NCBI RefSeq assembly: GCF_001298735.1
Contig: NZ_CYSP01000007.1
Location: 62,001-126,000, forward strand
Direction of reading: 5' to 3'
Length of the DNA stretch: 64,000 bases
From: Propionispora sp. 2/2-37
GTDB lineage: Bacteria; Bacillota; Negativicutes; Propionisporales; Propionisporaceae
The translations under genes were made by a program, and so were the position numbers. The notes beneath the pieces are model-generated. The model did not search any database and had not been told where the DNA came from. It saw only the letters and a list, made by a program, of their open reading frames with translations. Of the stretch, positions 1 through 8,359 are shown in pieces (within the stretch, counting starts at the first letter, position 1; the number at the start of each line of letters is the position of its first letter).

Positions 1-268
1 TTAGTGCTTTTTGAAACAGGCTGGGCACCGGCCTGCGGGTTTTAACATGAAGGATGCTCATAACGTCGTCCAGTAAAACTCCCTGCACCTCTGCATTAGT
101 CCATCCGGTAATCCGTTCGCCGGCCTGATTCAAAAACTCGACTTCTCCCCGCCGGTTGGCAATGATGACCCCGTCATCCATACTGGACAAAACCGCTTCC
201 ATATTCTCTATTTTTTCTGAAGTTTTTCCGACATTCGCCCTTACCGGCTTACCGCGAATTGGATACAT
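1..268 (-). CDS. PAS-domain protein, C-terminus beyond window edge
   Basis: An open frame starts at ATG 268 with an AAGGTG ribosome-binding site just upstream and runs off the left edge after 89 codons. The TTA at positions 1-3 is not an in-frame stop. Residues about 20-80 read as a PAS sensor domain (SSMDDGVIIANRRGE, FLNQAGERITGW), the fold that binds small ligands or cofactors in sensor kinases, diguanylate cyclases and NtrC-type activators. Which output domain follows cannot be seen. It begins 31 bp after cheB stops on the same strand, so it is probably the last visible gene of the chemosensory operon and may be an accessory kinase or regulator. Confidence 0.75.
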   Translation of the reverse strand, partial: MYPIRGKPVRANVGKTSEKIENMEAVLSSMDDGVIIANRRGEVEFLNQAGERITGWTNAEVQGVLLDDVMSILHVKTRRPVPSLFQKAL

Positions 269-299
269 ACCATCACCTTCATTGAAAAAATACACAACG

Positions 300-1343
300 T
301 CATGATTTACACTGGCCCAGCAACGCATACATTACGCGGGGAATATCACGTAAAGCCGCCTGCTTTTCCACCGCCCCCATTTCCCAGGCTACTTTCGGCA
401 TGCCATATACCACGGAAGACTGCTCATCCTGCCCGATGGTTCTGGCCCCCTGCCTCCGCATCTGCAACAGCCCCCTGGCACCGTCACTGCCCATCCCGGT
501 GAGAACGATACCGACAGCCCGCTGCTTAACCACCTCAGCCATGCTTTCAAACAGGACATCCACCGACGGACAATGTCCGTTCACCCGAGGCCCTTGAAAA
601 CACTCTACCGAATACAGGGTTCCTGTTTTTTTAATCCGCATATGATAATCTCCCGGTGCAATCAATACCAAGCCGGAATGAATCCTGTCCCCGTTTTGGG
701 CTTCCCGCACTTCCATCGGACAGCACTTGTTCAGCCGATCAGCATACATAGCCGTAAATCGCGGCGGCATATGCTGCACAACCAGAATACCGGGAGCATC
801 CGGCGGCAGCATACTTAAAATATGATACACCGCTTCCGTGCCGCCGGTCGAAGAGCCGACGGCGACAAACCGGTCACTAACGTCGGGCCCGTTTTTGCAG
901 TCTACCGCCTGACAGCTTGCCGCCTGCTGCCAGTTTTTCATATTGGCTACCGAGGCAATTTTAATCTTGCCAATCAAATCATTAATCAGCGTTTTCAGTC
1001 CTCCCATATCATGCAGGTCCGGCTTGGTCACAAAGTCGACCGCTCCCGCTTTCAATGCATCAAATACATGACTGCCTATAGAACTGATTACTACAACCGG
1101 CAGCGGATACTGCGGCATCAAACGGCGCAAAAAATCAATACCGTTCATCCTGGGCATTTCCACATCCAGGGTCATGACATCCGGCTCGAAAGCAATGATT
1201 TTATCCCGCGCATCGTAAGGATCAGTCGCTGTAGCTATCACTTCAATCGCCGGATCAAGAGCGATCCCCCGTGCCAGCGTTTCACGGAATACCAGTGAGT
1301 CATCCACCACCAGTACCCGGATTTTCCTGCGCAAAGCTGGCAT
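300..1343 (-). CDS. cheB: Chemotaxis response regulator / protein-glutamate methylesterase CheB
   Basis: A 347-residue protein with the full CheB architecture. The N-terminal receiver domain has the acidic pair D14/D15 and phospho-acceptor D60 (VMTLDVEMPRMNG). The C-terminal methylesterase domain has catalytic S165 (GSSTGGTEA), H191 (VVQHMPPRFT) and D287 (LTGMGSDGAR). It removes methyl groups from, and can deamidate, glutamate side chains of the chemoreceptor in the cytoplasm, and is activated when CheA phosphorylates the receiver. It starts 5 bp after the cheR stop, so the opposing methyltransferase and methylesterase are translationally close. The catalytic residues seen are intact. Confidence 0.97.
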   Translation of the reverse strand: MPALRRKIRVLVVDDSLVFRETLARGIALDPAIEVIATATDPYDARDKIIAFEPDVMTLDVEMPRMNGIDFLRRLMPQYPLPVVVISSIGSHVFDALKAGAVDFVTKPDLHDMGGLKTLINDLIGKIKIASVANMKNWQQAASCQAVDCKNGPDVSDRFVAVGSSTGGTEAVYHILSMLPPDAPGILVVQHMPPRFTAMYADRLNKCCPMEVREAQNGDRIHSGLVLIAPGDYHMRIKKTGTLYSVECFQGPRVNGHCPSVDVLFESMAEVVKQRAVGIVLTGMGSDGARGLLQMRRQGARTIGQDEQSSVVYGMPKVAWEMGAVEKQAALRDIPRVMYALLGQCKS

Positions 1344-1348
1344 ACTAT

Positions 1349-2161
1349 CTACTCCCTTCTATAAACCGCCGGCATAATATATTTATACCGTGTCCGCTCA
1401 CGGTTGATGGTTTCCGAATGGCCCACAAATAAATAGCCACCCGGTTCGGTATATTCATAAAATTTATTAATGAGGGCCTCGCGTTCAGCCGATCCGAAAT
1501 AAATCATGACATTACGGCAGAAGATGACGTGAAACCGCCGTTTAAAGGGGAAGGGCTGCTTTAAGTTAAAATGGCGAAAAATGACATTATCTTTAATTTT
1601 TTCGGTTAAGATACTTCTTTCCGCATCAAGTCCGCAAAAATACGCATTCTGCCAGCTTTTCGGCAGGGGTTCCAGACTGTCGTTCGCATAAATGCCCTTT
1701 GCTGCTTTGCTCAGTACTTCAGTGGATATGTCGGTTGCCAGAATCCGGGTATCCCATGGTTTAGGACTATTCTGAAAATAGTCCGCCATAATCATGGCCA
1801 GCGTGTAGGGCTCTTCCCCGCTGGAACAACCGGCACTCCAGATGCCCAGATCGCGATTGGTTACGGTAGCTGCTAAAAAAGGCAGTACGCTGTTTTTAAA
1901 ATACTCAAAATGCCGGATCTCCCGCATAAAATAGGTATGGTTTGTTGTCATCCGGTTGATGAGAGTGGTAATAGCTTCGCCGCTTTTGTCGTTAACTACG
2001 TAATCGTAAAAATCGGCAAAGCTGCGAAAGTTCTGTTTCTTTAATACGTTTTCCAGCCGTCCGGCTACCAATGCCCGCTTTTCCCTGCCCAGGTGAATTC
2101 CATAATTCTGTTTTAAAAATCCGGAAATTAACTCAAACTCTTTTTCCGATAGTTCGGTCAT
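1349..2161 (-). CDS. cheR: Chemotaxis protein methyltransferase CheR
   Basis: SAM-dependent methyltransferase that methylates receptor glutamates. An N-terminal helical CheR domain (about residues 1-75) is followed by the Rossmann methyltransferase domain with the SAM motif IWSAGCSSGEEPYTLAM and later FRHFNL and VIFCRNVMIYF. I place the start at ATG 2161 because a GGGGGAT ribosome-binding site lies 6-12 bases upstream. An in-frame TTG at 2176 would put that site inside the gene. Length 270 residues is normal for the family. An intrinsic terminator separates it from the mcp gene, so cheR-cheB may be expressed below the upstream genes. Confidence 0.96.
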   Translation of the reverse strand: MTELSEKEFELISGFLKQNYGIHLGREKRALVAGRLENVLKKQNFRSFADFYDYVVNDKSGEAITTLINRMTTNHTYFMREIRHFEYFKNSVLPFLAATVTNRDLGIWSAGCSSGEEPYTLAMIMADYFQNSPKPWDTRILATDISTEVLSKAAKGIYANDSLEPLPKSWQNAYFCGLDAERSILTEKIKDNVIFRHFNLKQPFPFKRRFHVIFCRNVMIYFGSAEREALINKFYEYTEPGGYLFVGHSETINRERTRYKYIMPAVYRRE

Positions 2162-2198
2162 GCTCAATCCCCCCAAGGCCCCGGCACAAGCTGCTCAG

Positions 2199-2236
2199 AA
2201 AAAATGACCCGGGCAGGACAGGCTGCTCCTGCCCGG
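2199..2236 (-). terminator. Intrinsic terminator between mcp and cheR
   Basis: On the minus strand a perfect 10-bp GC-rich stem (CCGGGCAGGA with TCCTGCCCGG, 8-nt loop, 2209-2236) is followed four bases later by six T (2199-2204). It lies in the 95-bp gap between the mcp stop and the cheR start, inside an otherwise collinear operon. It would be expected to stop a fraction of transcripts and so set receptor and kinase above the CheR/CheB adaptation enzymes. Confidence 0.8.
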
Positions 2237-2256
2237 CTTGTATTCCTGTTAAAAGA

Positions 2257-3981
2257 TTAATACTTGCCAAAATCATGATTCCCTAACGATATTTTAATTT
2301 TGGAACCTGCCGGTTTCTCGGAAAAATCATCCGGTTCACCACTGGACTGGGCCGTGTTTTTTCCCGCCATGCCTTCTAGCATTTTCATGATATCCGGACG
2401 CAGCGTTTCTAGTGAAGCTCCCTGCTGGCCGCCTTTCTTCAGTTTAAACTTATTGACCATGCTGCGCAATACTTCAGCCTGGCTGGACAGTTCTTCGCTG
2501 GCCGAAGCACTTTCTTCAGCCGTAGCGGAGTTGGTTTGCGTGACTTGCGAAACCTGCATGATGCCTTGATTAACCTGACCGATAGCAGCCGCCTGCTCGT
2601 TGGACGCTCCGGCGATATCGGCTACAAGCGCCGCCGCCTGAGAAACCTTGTCTACAATATGTTTAAGCGCTTCCGCCGTCTCACTGGCGATTTTCGTCCC
2701 GGCATCCACTTTCTTGATCGATCCTTCAATCATAGTGGTCGTTTCCTTGGCCGCATTCGCACTCCGGGCCGCCAGATTGCGTACTTCCTCCGCCACCACG
2801 GCAAACCCCTTGCCGTGCTGTCCGGCACGGGCAGCTTCCACTGCGGCATTCAGCGCCAGAATATTGGTTTGGAAAGCAATTTCATCAATGACTTTAATAA
2901 TTTTGGAAATATTAGCGGAAGATTCATTGATCTCTTCCATGGCCTTAAGCATTTCTCCCATCTGGCTTTCGCCGCGCCCCGCATTGTCTTTGGCCGTATT
3001 AGCCAGCTCGTTGGCCTGGCTGGCATTAGCGGCGTTTTGTTTGGTCTGTGTCGAAATTTCCTCCATAGAAGCCGATAATTCTTCCACCGAACTGGCCTGT
3101 TCCGTTGATCCCTGTGACAGGGCCTGGCTGGAATCAGATACCTGGCGGGCGGCGGCGGCAACCTGTTCGGCCGAGCTGTTTATCCCGGTAAGGACCTGAT
3201 TGATATTATCCGACATTTTCCTGAACGAACCGGCCAGCATACCAATTTCATCCTGTGACTGAACATCAACTGTTACATTTAAATCACCGTCGGCAATCTT
3301 TTCTGCCGCCACTACCAATTGGCTCAACGGCTGGCTGATTCGCCGGGAAATAAACAGCCCTAGTCCGATGGCCACCAAAATCCCGATCAAAATAACACCA
3401 ATCATCACTTTAATGGTCATGGCTGTCTGCTGACCATTCTGATTGGAGGTTTCCCGTCCGGCGGTAACTTTCATCTGAAAAAGCTCTTCAATGGAATTAT
3501 TAATATCCTGCGCCATTTGCAGCGTTTCCCCATTGATCATATTCCAGGCTTTATCTTCCTGTCCGCTCATAGCCAAATTGATAATCTGTTCCCGTACCGG
3601 ATTATATTTGGTACGTTCTCCCTCCAGTCGTTTGAACACGGCCTGCCCGGCTTCCGTTTTAAGACTTTTCTGGAATTTAAGCAAATTTTCTTCCATTATT
3701 TTATCACATGCCCGGATTTCAGCCAGTTTCTTTTCTTTAACCGCCGGATTCTTTTCAATAATCAAATCGCGTATAGCCGAACGGCTCTGTTGGTAGGCAA
3801 CCGACATGGCACCGATATCCCCTAACGCCACGCCAAAATCTTCATAGGCCTCCGAGTATTTGTTATCAATAACATTAATATTCCAGGCCCCGATTCCTCC
3901 CACGACAGCGGCAACAATCGCAACGGCAATGAAACCGGCCAGCAACTTTACTGATATTTTTAAATCAGCAAACCATTTCAT
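2257..3981 (-). CDS. Methyl-accepting chemotaxis protein
   Basis: Chemoreceptor of 574 residues. A first membrane segment (about 10-32) is followed by an extracytoplasmic four-helix-bundle-like sensing region (about 35-185), a second membrane segment (about 190-212), a HAMP linker ([23 protein letters not shown]) and a long cytoplasmic signalling domain. The hairpin tip has the conserved [25 protein letters not shown] motif. It ends in FGKY with no CheR/CheB-tethering pentapeptide resembling NWETF. The ligand cannot be predicted. Being encoded between cheW and cheR, it is probably the dedicated receptor of this pathway. Confidence 0.96.
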   Translation of the reverse strand: MKWFADLKISVKLLAGFIAVAIVAAVVGGIGAWNINVIDNKYSEAYEDFGVALGDIGAMSVAYQQSRSAIRDLIIEKNPAVKEKKLAEIRACDKIMEENLLKFQKSLKTEAGQAVFKRLEGERTKYNPVREQIINLAMSGQEDKAWNMINGETLQMAQDINNSIEELFQMKVTAGRETSNQNGQQTAMTIKVMIGVILIGILVAIGLGLFISRRISQPLSQLVVAAEKIADGDLNVTVDVQSQDEIGMLAGSFRKMSDNINQVLTGINSSAEQVAAAARQVSDSSQALSQGSTEQASSVEELSASMEEISTQTKQNAANASQANELANTAKDNAGRGESQMGEMLKAMEEINESSANISKIIKVIDEIAFQTNILALNAAVEAARAGQHGKGFAVVAEEVRNLAARSANAAKETTTMIEGSIKKVDAGTKIASETAEALKHIVDKVSQAAALVADIAGASNEQAAAIGQVNQGIMQVSQVTQTNSATAEESASASEELSSQAEVLRSMVNKFKLKKGGQQGASLETLRPDIMKMLEGMAGKNTAQSSGEPDDFSEKPAGSKIKISLGNHDFGKY

Positions 3982-4034
3982 TTCTTTATCCCCCTTGATG
4001 TTAAATTAACTGCCTTCCAGATTTTATATCCTTT

Positions 4035-4526
4035 TTAGGAAACTTCATGTAATACGGCCGTTTCCTCATCACTGATCAGCCGGTCACAGTTTAGCAGCAG
4101 TTTGACTTCGTTGCCGACCTTGCCGATTCCCTTAATATATTTATTATGAAAACTTGTATGAACACCGGGCGGGGCCACGATGCTTTCCTCCGGAATGTCC
4201 AGAACTTCCAGTACCGTATCCACGATCAGGCCAATGGAAATATCATGAATATCAATGACAATAACGCAGGTCCTGTCGGTATACTCCCGCGCCTCTTTCT
4301 TGAAGCGCAGCCGAACATCCATGACTGGAATGATACGGCCGCGCAAATTGATTATCCCCTTTACATAGGGAGGCAGTTCCGGCACTTGGGTAATGACCTG
4401 AATGCCAATAATTTCAATTACGAATTTTATCTCAATGCCGTATTGTTCTTCCCCCAGCGCAAAAGTAAGAAATTTTCCTTTTTGTGTATCTTCCACCGCT
4501 TCTCTTTCTTCTGCCATTTCAGCCAT
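4035..4526 (-). CDS. cheW: Chemotaxis coupling protein CheW
   Basis: Single CheW domain (about residues 15-150) that bridges receptor tips to CheA. Recognisable blocks are FLTFALGEEQYGIEI, PPYVKGIINLRGRIIPVMDVR and the later GLIVDTVLEVLDI. The start is taken at ATG 4526 (MAEMAEE) because GGAAGGGGTG lies directly upstream. A longer reading from 4568 would run back over the end of cheA and lacks a suitable site. The result is a 163-residue protein, normal for CheW. It lies 31 bp after cheA and 53 bp before mcp. Confidence 0.95.
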   Translation of the reverse strand: MAEMAEEREAVEDTQKGKFLTFALGEEQYGIEIKFVIEIIGIQVITQVPELPPYVKGIINLRGRIIPVMDVRLRFKKEAREYTDRTCVIVIDIHDISIGLIVDTVLEVLDIPEESIVAPPGVHTSFHNKYIKGIGKVGNEVKLLLNCDRLISDEETAVLHEVS

Positions 4527-4557
4527 GCTTACACCCCTTCCTAAACTTTCCGTCTTG

Positions 4558-6621
4558 TCACTGCACATGCGCCTGCAGCACCCCGTCCATATCTAAAATC
4601 AGGCTGATATGCCCATCGCCCAGTAAAGCACAGCCGGCAAGTCCTTGAATCTTCTTTATGTACCGCGGCAGCGCTTTAATGACCACCTGCTGCTGCCCCA
4701 GCAGTTCATCCGCAAAAAGACAGGCCCCCTTACCGTTCTGCTCCACCAGAATGGTAATACCCTGGCAAATATCCGTTACCTTGGTCCGGACATGATACAT
4801 TTCATGCAGCCGTAAAACCGGATAACACACTCCGCGGATGACAATCAGTTCATTGCCGTCAGGATCTAAAATCACTTCATTTTCCCGCGCCCGGAAGGAC
4901 TGACGGATGGAAGTGATCGGAACGGTATAGCGGGAACGGCCCACCCGGATATTCATACCGTCAACTATGGCCAGCGTGAGCGGTATTTTGATGGAAATCG
5001 TCGTTCCCTTTCCCACCCCGCTGTCTACCTGGATCATGCCGCCGATTTTTTCGATATTCTGCATCACGACATCCATACCGACACCGCGCCCGGACAGTTC
5101 AGTAACCGCCTCCTTGGTAGAAAATCCGGGAAGAAAAATAAACGAATACACTTCTTTATCCGTTAACTCATGGTCCGCTTTGCTGGTAAGGCCATGTTCG
5201 CGGGCCTTGTTGATAATCTTCTCCCGGTTAAGTCCCCTGCCGTCATCCTTAACAAGGATCCACACCTCTCCGCCGGAGTTTTTCGCTTCCAGTGTAATGG
5301 TGCCCCGATTGGGCTTGCCGGCTGCCAGCCGTTCACGCCCCGTTTCGATGCCATGGTCAAGAGAATTGCGAATTAAGTGCATTAACGGATCGGCAATATG
5401 CTCAATAATATTTTTATCGACTTCAGTATCTTCACCAAGAATGACCAGGTCGACTTCTTTATGTAACGTTTTGCAGGCATCCCGGACAATGCGGTTCATT
5501 TTTTGAAAGGTGGACGCGAGTGGAACCATACGGATCGACATAACAATATCTTGCAGTTCTCCCGTCAGTTTCTGCAGCTGACGGGCCGATTTATAAAAAT
5601 TATCTAATTCCAGCCCGGCCAGTTCCGGGTGCTGGGTAACCATGGCTTCAGTGATCACCAGTTCTCCCACCAGATCCATCAGCTTGTCCAGCTTACCCAC
5701 ATTAACGCTTATCACACTGTGACTGCCGGCAGCTGCAGCCGTTGATTTCACTGCCTTTACGGCATCCGCTACCGGTTCGCCTTCATTCTCATCAAGAAAG
5801 ATCTGTGCAGGCGGTCTTTTCCTTTTTTCCTCCTGCTGCCCGGCAGGACCCTGCCACTCTTCCAGTTCCAGCCGGTCAAGAAGCGGTACCTTCATAAAAA
5901 AAGCATGCAGGGTTTCCCTGTCTTCCCCGGAAGCAAAAATCAGCGTGAACCCGTCCTGCCGGATCAATTCCGCCGTAGCAGGATTGGCAATAATATCCTC
6001 CGGCCAATATTGTATGTCTTTAGCCATATCCTTGAGCGTGTGGGCTATAGTAAACGCTCTTACGTTTTCCATTTCACAGCCTGCCTCAAAAAAAACAACG
6101 GCTTTATAGTATGTTAATTCTCCTGTTGCCGAATGCTCGGCTGCTATGTAATATTTCTGCCGGCTATTTCCCTGCTGCCTGGTATCCGTCTGTTGGCGCG
6201 AAGACGGATTTTCTGTTTTTAACAATTCCAAAAAATCTTTGACTTGCTGCAAAAGCACCGACGCATCGCTATCCGTTCTCTTGCCATTTTCAATTTCATT
6301 CATCTCATTTTTTATGTAGTCGATACATTCCAGAATTAGATCGGTAAGCCCGGAATGATCAATATAGTCTGGCTTTTGCTCCCGGATAAAGTAAAACAAA
6401 TCCTCGGCCGCATGGGCGAGCGATGAAATGTTCTTAAACAGCATCATGGCCGCCGAACTTTTAAGTGTGTGCATGATACGAAAAATTTGATTAATCGCCG
6501 ACTCGGAAAATCCATTTTCCCGTTCACTGCTCAGCACTTCCTGCTCCAGCTGCTCCACCAACTGCACCGTCTCAAATATAAACATTTCCAGCATGGGTTC
6601 CCGGTTTATACCGTCAGGCAT
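4558..6621 (-). CDS. cheA: Chemotaxis histidine kinase CheA
   Basis: A 687-residue kinase. Domains in order are: HPt (P1, about 1-110) with phospho-accepting H51 in IMHTLKSSAAMM; a diverged P2-like segment (about 155-260) that would bind CheY or CheB; dimerisation helices (about 300-370, beginning VGKLDKLMDLVGELV); GHKL ATPase (about 375-540) with LIRNSLDHGIE, DDGRGLN and GRGVGMDVV; and a C-terminal CheW-like domain (about 545-685). All ATP-binding boxes look intact. It transfers phosphate to CheY and CheB in response to receptor state. The start ATG has GGGGGAT upstream. It follows cheY by 26 bp. Confidence 0.97.
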   Translation of the reverse strand: MPDGINREPMLEMFIFETVQLVEQLEQEVLSSERENGFSESAINQIFRIMHTLKSSAAMMLFKNISSLAHAAEDLFYFIREQKPDYIDHSGLTDLILECIDYIKNEMNEIENGKRTDSDASVLLQQVKDFLELLKTENPSSRQQTDTRQQGNSRQKYYIAAEHSATGELTYYKAVVFFEAGCEMENVRAFTIAHTLKDMAKDIQYWPEDIIANPATAELIRQDGFTLIFASGEDRETLHAFFMKVPLLDRLELEEWQGPAGQQEEKRKRPPAQIFLDENEGEPVADAVKAVKSTAAAAGSHSVISVNVGKLDKLMDLVGELVITEAMVTQHPELAGLELDNFYKSARQLQKLTGELQDIVMSIRMVPLASTFQKMNRIVRDACKTLHKEVDLVILGEDTEVDKNIIEHIADPLMHLIRNSLDHGIETGRERLAAGKPNRGTITLEAKNSGGEVWILVKDDGRGLNREKIINKAREHGLTSKADHELTDKEVYSFIFLPGFSTKEAVTELSGRGVGMDVVMQNIEKIGGMIQVDSGVGKGTTISIKIPLTLAIVDGMNIRVGRSRYTVPITSIRQSFRARENEVILDPDGNELIVIRGVCYPVLRLHEMYHVRTKVTDICQGITILVEQNGKGACLFADELLGQQQVVIKALPRYIKKIQGLAGCALLGDGHISLILDMDGVLQAHVQ

Positions 6622-6647
6622 AGAATCCCCCCCTGTCTTGTTTGCCT

Positions 6648-7001
6648 TTACAAACCGCTCAGTGTTTTCACCACATGTTCTTCCTGGAAGGGCTTAACGA
6701 TAAATCCCTTGGCACCGGCCGATATTGCCTCCACAACATTGATTTGCTGGCTCATCGCCGAAATAACGACCACCGTAGCGGCCGGATCAATTTCCCTGAT
6801 TTTCCGGATTGCCGTAACTCCATCCATTTCCGGCATGGTAATATCCATAGTAATAATGTCCGGCTGCAGTTGCCGGAATTTTTGTATGGCTATCTCACCA
6901 TTTTCCGCCTCCCCGACGACCTCATAGCCGTTTTTTTCCAAAATGAGTTTTAATGCATGTCTCATAAATAAAGCATCGTCAACAATTAATACACGTTTCA
7001 C
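6648..7001 (-). CDS. cheY: Chemotaxis response regulator CheY
   Basis: Stand-alone receiver domain of 117 residues. Seen are acidic D8/D9 (VLIVDDALF), phospho-acceptor D53 (IITMDITMPEMDG), the switch serine in VVISAM and the conserved lysine in FIVKPF. I choose GTG 7001 because GGGGTG lies 6 bases upstream. A GTG at 7010 is also in frame but less well placed. It is the output of CheA. Whether the target is a flagellar motor or another process cannot be told, since no flagellar gene is in the window. Confidence 0.95.
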   Translation of the reverse strand: MKRVLIVDDALFMRHALKLILEKNGYEVVGEAENGEIAIQKFRQLQPDIITMDITMPEMDGVTAIRKIREIDPAATVVVISAMSQQINVVEAISAGAKGFIVKPFQEEHVVKTLSGL

Positions 7002-7035
7002 ACCGCTCACCCCATACCTATTTTTTCATAACCAG

Positions 7036-7623
7036 CTAACTGCATCGTACAAAAATTTTTTCAAACATGGACAACATCTGCTCTTTCAAGGGAAAATTGT
7101 AGTGATTCAACCGCCATCTGATAACCGTAAAAGTAAAATATCCATAAAGCACTTCCGTTAGTTCGGCACTGGTAAAGGCATCGCCAACTTCACCGCTTAG
7201 CCGGGCCTTTTCAATCAGCTCCTTAAAAAAATGTCTCCGGCTGTCGTAAATATCCCGGCTGACCTTTGCCGTCGCCGGATTATTGAGAAAGCAGGTGTAA
7301 TAATATGTCACCGCCGTAATTGCCGGATAGTTCTCGTAATATTCCGCATGCACCTTAGCAAAAAACAGCAGGCTTTCTTTCAGTGAAAAGTTGCTTCTCC
7401 GGATAGTCGTATTGATCATCGGATCGAACTTGGCATAATACCGCAGTGCTTCCACCAGAATTTCATCTTTGTTTTTAAAATGACGGTATAAAGCTGATTC
7501 CGCTATCCCTTGGCGAACAGCAATTTCTTTGGTCGACAAACCCTGTAAGCCTAACTCATTCACTATATCAATGGCACTGACAATAATTTTATCTTTGCGT
7601 GAAGGAAATTGCTTAGCTGACAT
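7036..7623 (-). CDS. TetR-family regulator heading the chemosensory operon
   Basis: 195 residues. The N-terminal helix-turn-helix domain (about 10-57) is canonical (IVNELGLQGLSTKEIAVRQG, ESALYRHFKNKDEIL). The C-terminal ligand domain is diverse, as usual for TetR regulators, and its inducer cannot be read. It is the first gene of the collinear tetR-cheY-cheA-cheW-mcp-cheR-cheB unit, only 34 bp before cheY with no terminator between. Its own promoter carries a 32-bp perfect palindrome at the -10/start region, strongly suggesting autorepression and therefore control of the whole chemosensory operon. TetR regulators are not a usual part of che operons. Confidence 0.93.
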   Translation of the reverse strand: MSAKQFPSRKDKIIVSAIDIVNELGLQGLSTKEIAVRQGIAESALYRHFKNKDEILVEALRYYAKFDPMINTTIRRSNFSLKESLLFFAKVHAEYYENYPAITAVTYYYTCFLNNPATAKVSRDIYDSRRHFFKELIEKARLSGEVGDAFTSAELTEVLYGYFTFTVIRWRLNHYNFPLKEQMLSMFEKIFVRCS

Positions 7624-7639
7624 AGTCTCCTCCTCTCCG

Positions 7640-7671
7640 AATCAAGTTAGTGAACACTCACTAACTTGATT
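7640..7671. promoter_or_regulatory. Palindromic TetR operator upstream of tetR-che
   Basis: A perfect inverted repeat with 14-bp arms (AATCAAGTTAGTGA and its complement) and a 4-bp spacer. It overlaps the -10 hexamer and start region of the minus-strand tetR promoter and ends 17 bp before the tetR ATG. The core resembles known TetR-family operators. The natural reading is autorepression by the adjacent regulator. Confidence 0.85.
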
Positions 7672-7698
7672 CTACCCTGTTGTCGCAATGTCAGTCAA
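7669..7698 (-). promoter_or_regulatory. Sigma-A promoter of the tetR-che operon
   Basis: On the minus strand, -35 TTGACT (7693-7698) and -10 TAGAAT (7669-7674) are separated by 18 bp. The palindromic operator begins within the -10, so bound repressor would exclude RNA polymerase. A GGAGGAG ribosome-binding site precedes tetR. Confidence 0.75.
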
Positions 7699-7730
7699 TA
7701 GATTTTGGGAAAAATATGAAAATTTTTTAC

Positions 7731-7762
7731 AAAAAAAACCATGCAGTAAGCACTGCATGGTT
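7731..7762 (-). terminator. Intrinsic terminator of the candidate small RNA
   Basis: An 11-bp perfect stem (AACCATGCAGT / ACTGCATGGTT) with a 4-nt loop is followed on the minus strand by eight T (7731-7738). No protein gene on this strand ends here. The only transcript it can serve is the one starting at the Pho-box promoter at about 7871. Confidence 0.85.
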
Positions 7763-7871
7763 ATGCAAAAAAATGTATAAAACTACATAGGTCAATAAAG
7801 CAGTTACACTTTATTGATAACGTCCGTTATGCCTTTTGCCCTGCATAACGGACGCTGGAGGAGTTATTGCT
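7735..7871 (-). ncRNA. Candidate Pho-controlled small RNA with anti-Shine-Dalgarno motif
   Basis: Predicted transcript of about 137 nt between a Pho-box promoter and an intrinsic terminator. From 5' to 3' it holds an apparently single-stranded C-rich stretch with CUCCUCC (7863-7857), complementary to GGAGGAG ribosome-binding sites; a 12-bp perfect stem with a 10-nt loop (7854-7821); a 9-bp stem (7817-7792); a weak short hairpin; and the terminator stem. The only reading frame beginning with ATG near its start has six codons and no ribosome-binding site, so it is probably non-coding. Layout and motif suggest a base-pairing regulator made during phosphate starvation. I do not recognise a known RNA family. 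Confidence 0.6.
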
Positions 7872-7877
7872 GTATTC

Positions 7878-7911
7878 AGAATACACTATAGTTGTGACAA
7901 AAATATGACAG
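7878..7911 (-). promoter_or_regulatory. Pho-box promoter of the candidate small RNA
   Basis: On the minus strand, direct repeats CTGTCATATTT (7911-7901) and TTGTCACAACT (7900-7890) match the 11-bp PhoB/PhoP half-site. From the second TTGTCA there are 11 bp to the -10 TATTCT (7883-7878). The spacing is identical to the other two Pho-like promoters in this window and to classical PhoB-activated promoters that lack a -35. Confidence 0.75.
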
Positions 7912-7921
7912 TCCGGATATA

Positions 7922-7957
7922 AATTAAAAACGGCCATCAATAACCATTGATGGCCGT
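7922..7957 (-). terminator. Terminator of the tRNA-Ser operon
   Basis: A 12-bp perfect stem (7930-7941 with 7946-7957, 4-nt loop) is followed on the minus strand by a T-rich tract. It lies just downstream of tRNA-Ser(GCT) and closes the two-tRNA transcript. Confidence 0.85.
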
Positions 7958-7970
7958 ACGGGATCATTGC

Positions 7971-8061
7971 TGGCGGAGCGACAGGGATTTGAACCCTGGC
8001 GGGCCTTGCGACCCCTAACGATTTAGCAAACCGTCCTCTTCAGCCACTTGAGTATCGCTCC
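7971..8061 (-). tRNA. tRNA-Ser (GCT)
   Basis: Folds as a class II tRNA: acceptor GGAGCGA / TCGCTCC, anticodon loop TTGCTAA giving anticodon GCT (reads AGC/AGU), a long variable arm typical of serine tRNAs, T loop GGTTCAAATCC, and an encoded CCA (7971-7973). It lies downstream of tRNA-Ser(TGA) in the same orientation. Confidence 0.97.
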
Positions 8062-8122
8062 GTATCATTACTGTATTAGTATAAATCAGGGATGGAACCG
8101 CTGTCAACAAGCATTTATTCTA

Positions 8123-8211
8123 TGGCGGAGGGGGTGGGATTCGAACCCACGGTCCCTTGCAGGATCACTGGTTTTCAAGACCAGCTCCATAAACCACTCG
8201 GACACCCCTCC
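8123..8211 (-). tRNA. tRNA-Ser (TGA)
   Basis: Class II tRNA with acceptor GGAGGGG / CCCCTCC, anticodon stem CTGGT/ACCAG around loop CTTGAAA (anticodon TGA, reads UCN), long variable arm, T loop GGTTCGAATCC and encoded CCA (8123-8125). It is the first gene of the tRNA-Ser pair, about 10 bases after the predicted transcription start. Confidence 0.97.
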
Positions 8212-8228
8212 CTATAAACACACATAAT

Positions 8229-8257
8229 ATTATACCTATTACGGTATGGGTTGTCAA
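8229..8257 (-). promoter_or_regulatory. Consensus promoter of the tRNA-Ser pair
   Basis: On the minus strand, perfect -35 TTGACA (8252-8257), 17-bp spacer, perfect -10 TATAAT (8229-8234). Strong consensus promoters are usual for stable RNA genes. Confidence 0.9.
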
Positions 8258-8359
8258 TTATAAGCGCCATGTTAACTATTTCCATAAAACTAATCTTCCA
8301 GACTTTGCCGGATTGCCGCCAAAATACCAACGGTTTTACAGAACTTTAACGTTGCCGTC

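Noticed and set aside
1..3. TTA at the very left edge as stop of the PAS protein
   Set aside because: It is one base out of frame. The PAS reading frame stays open to the edge.
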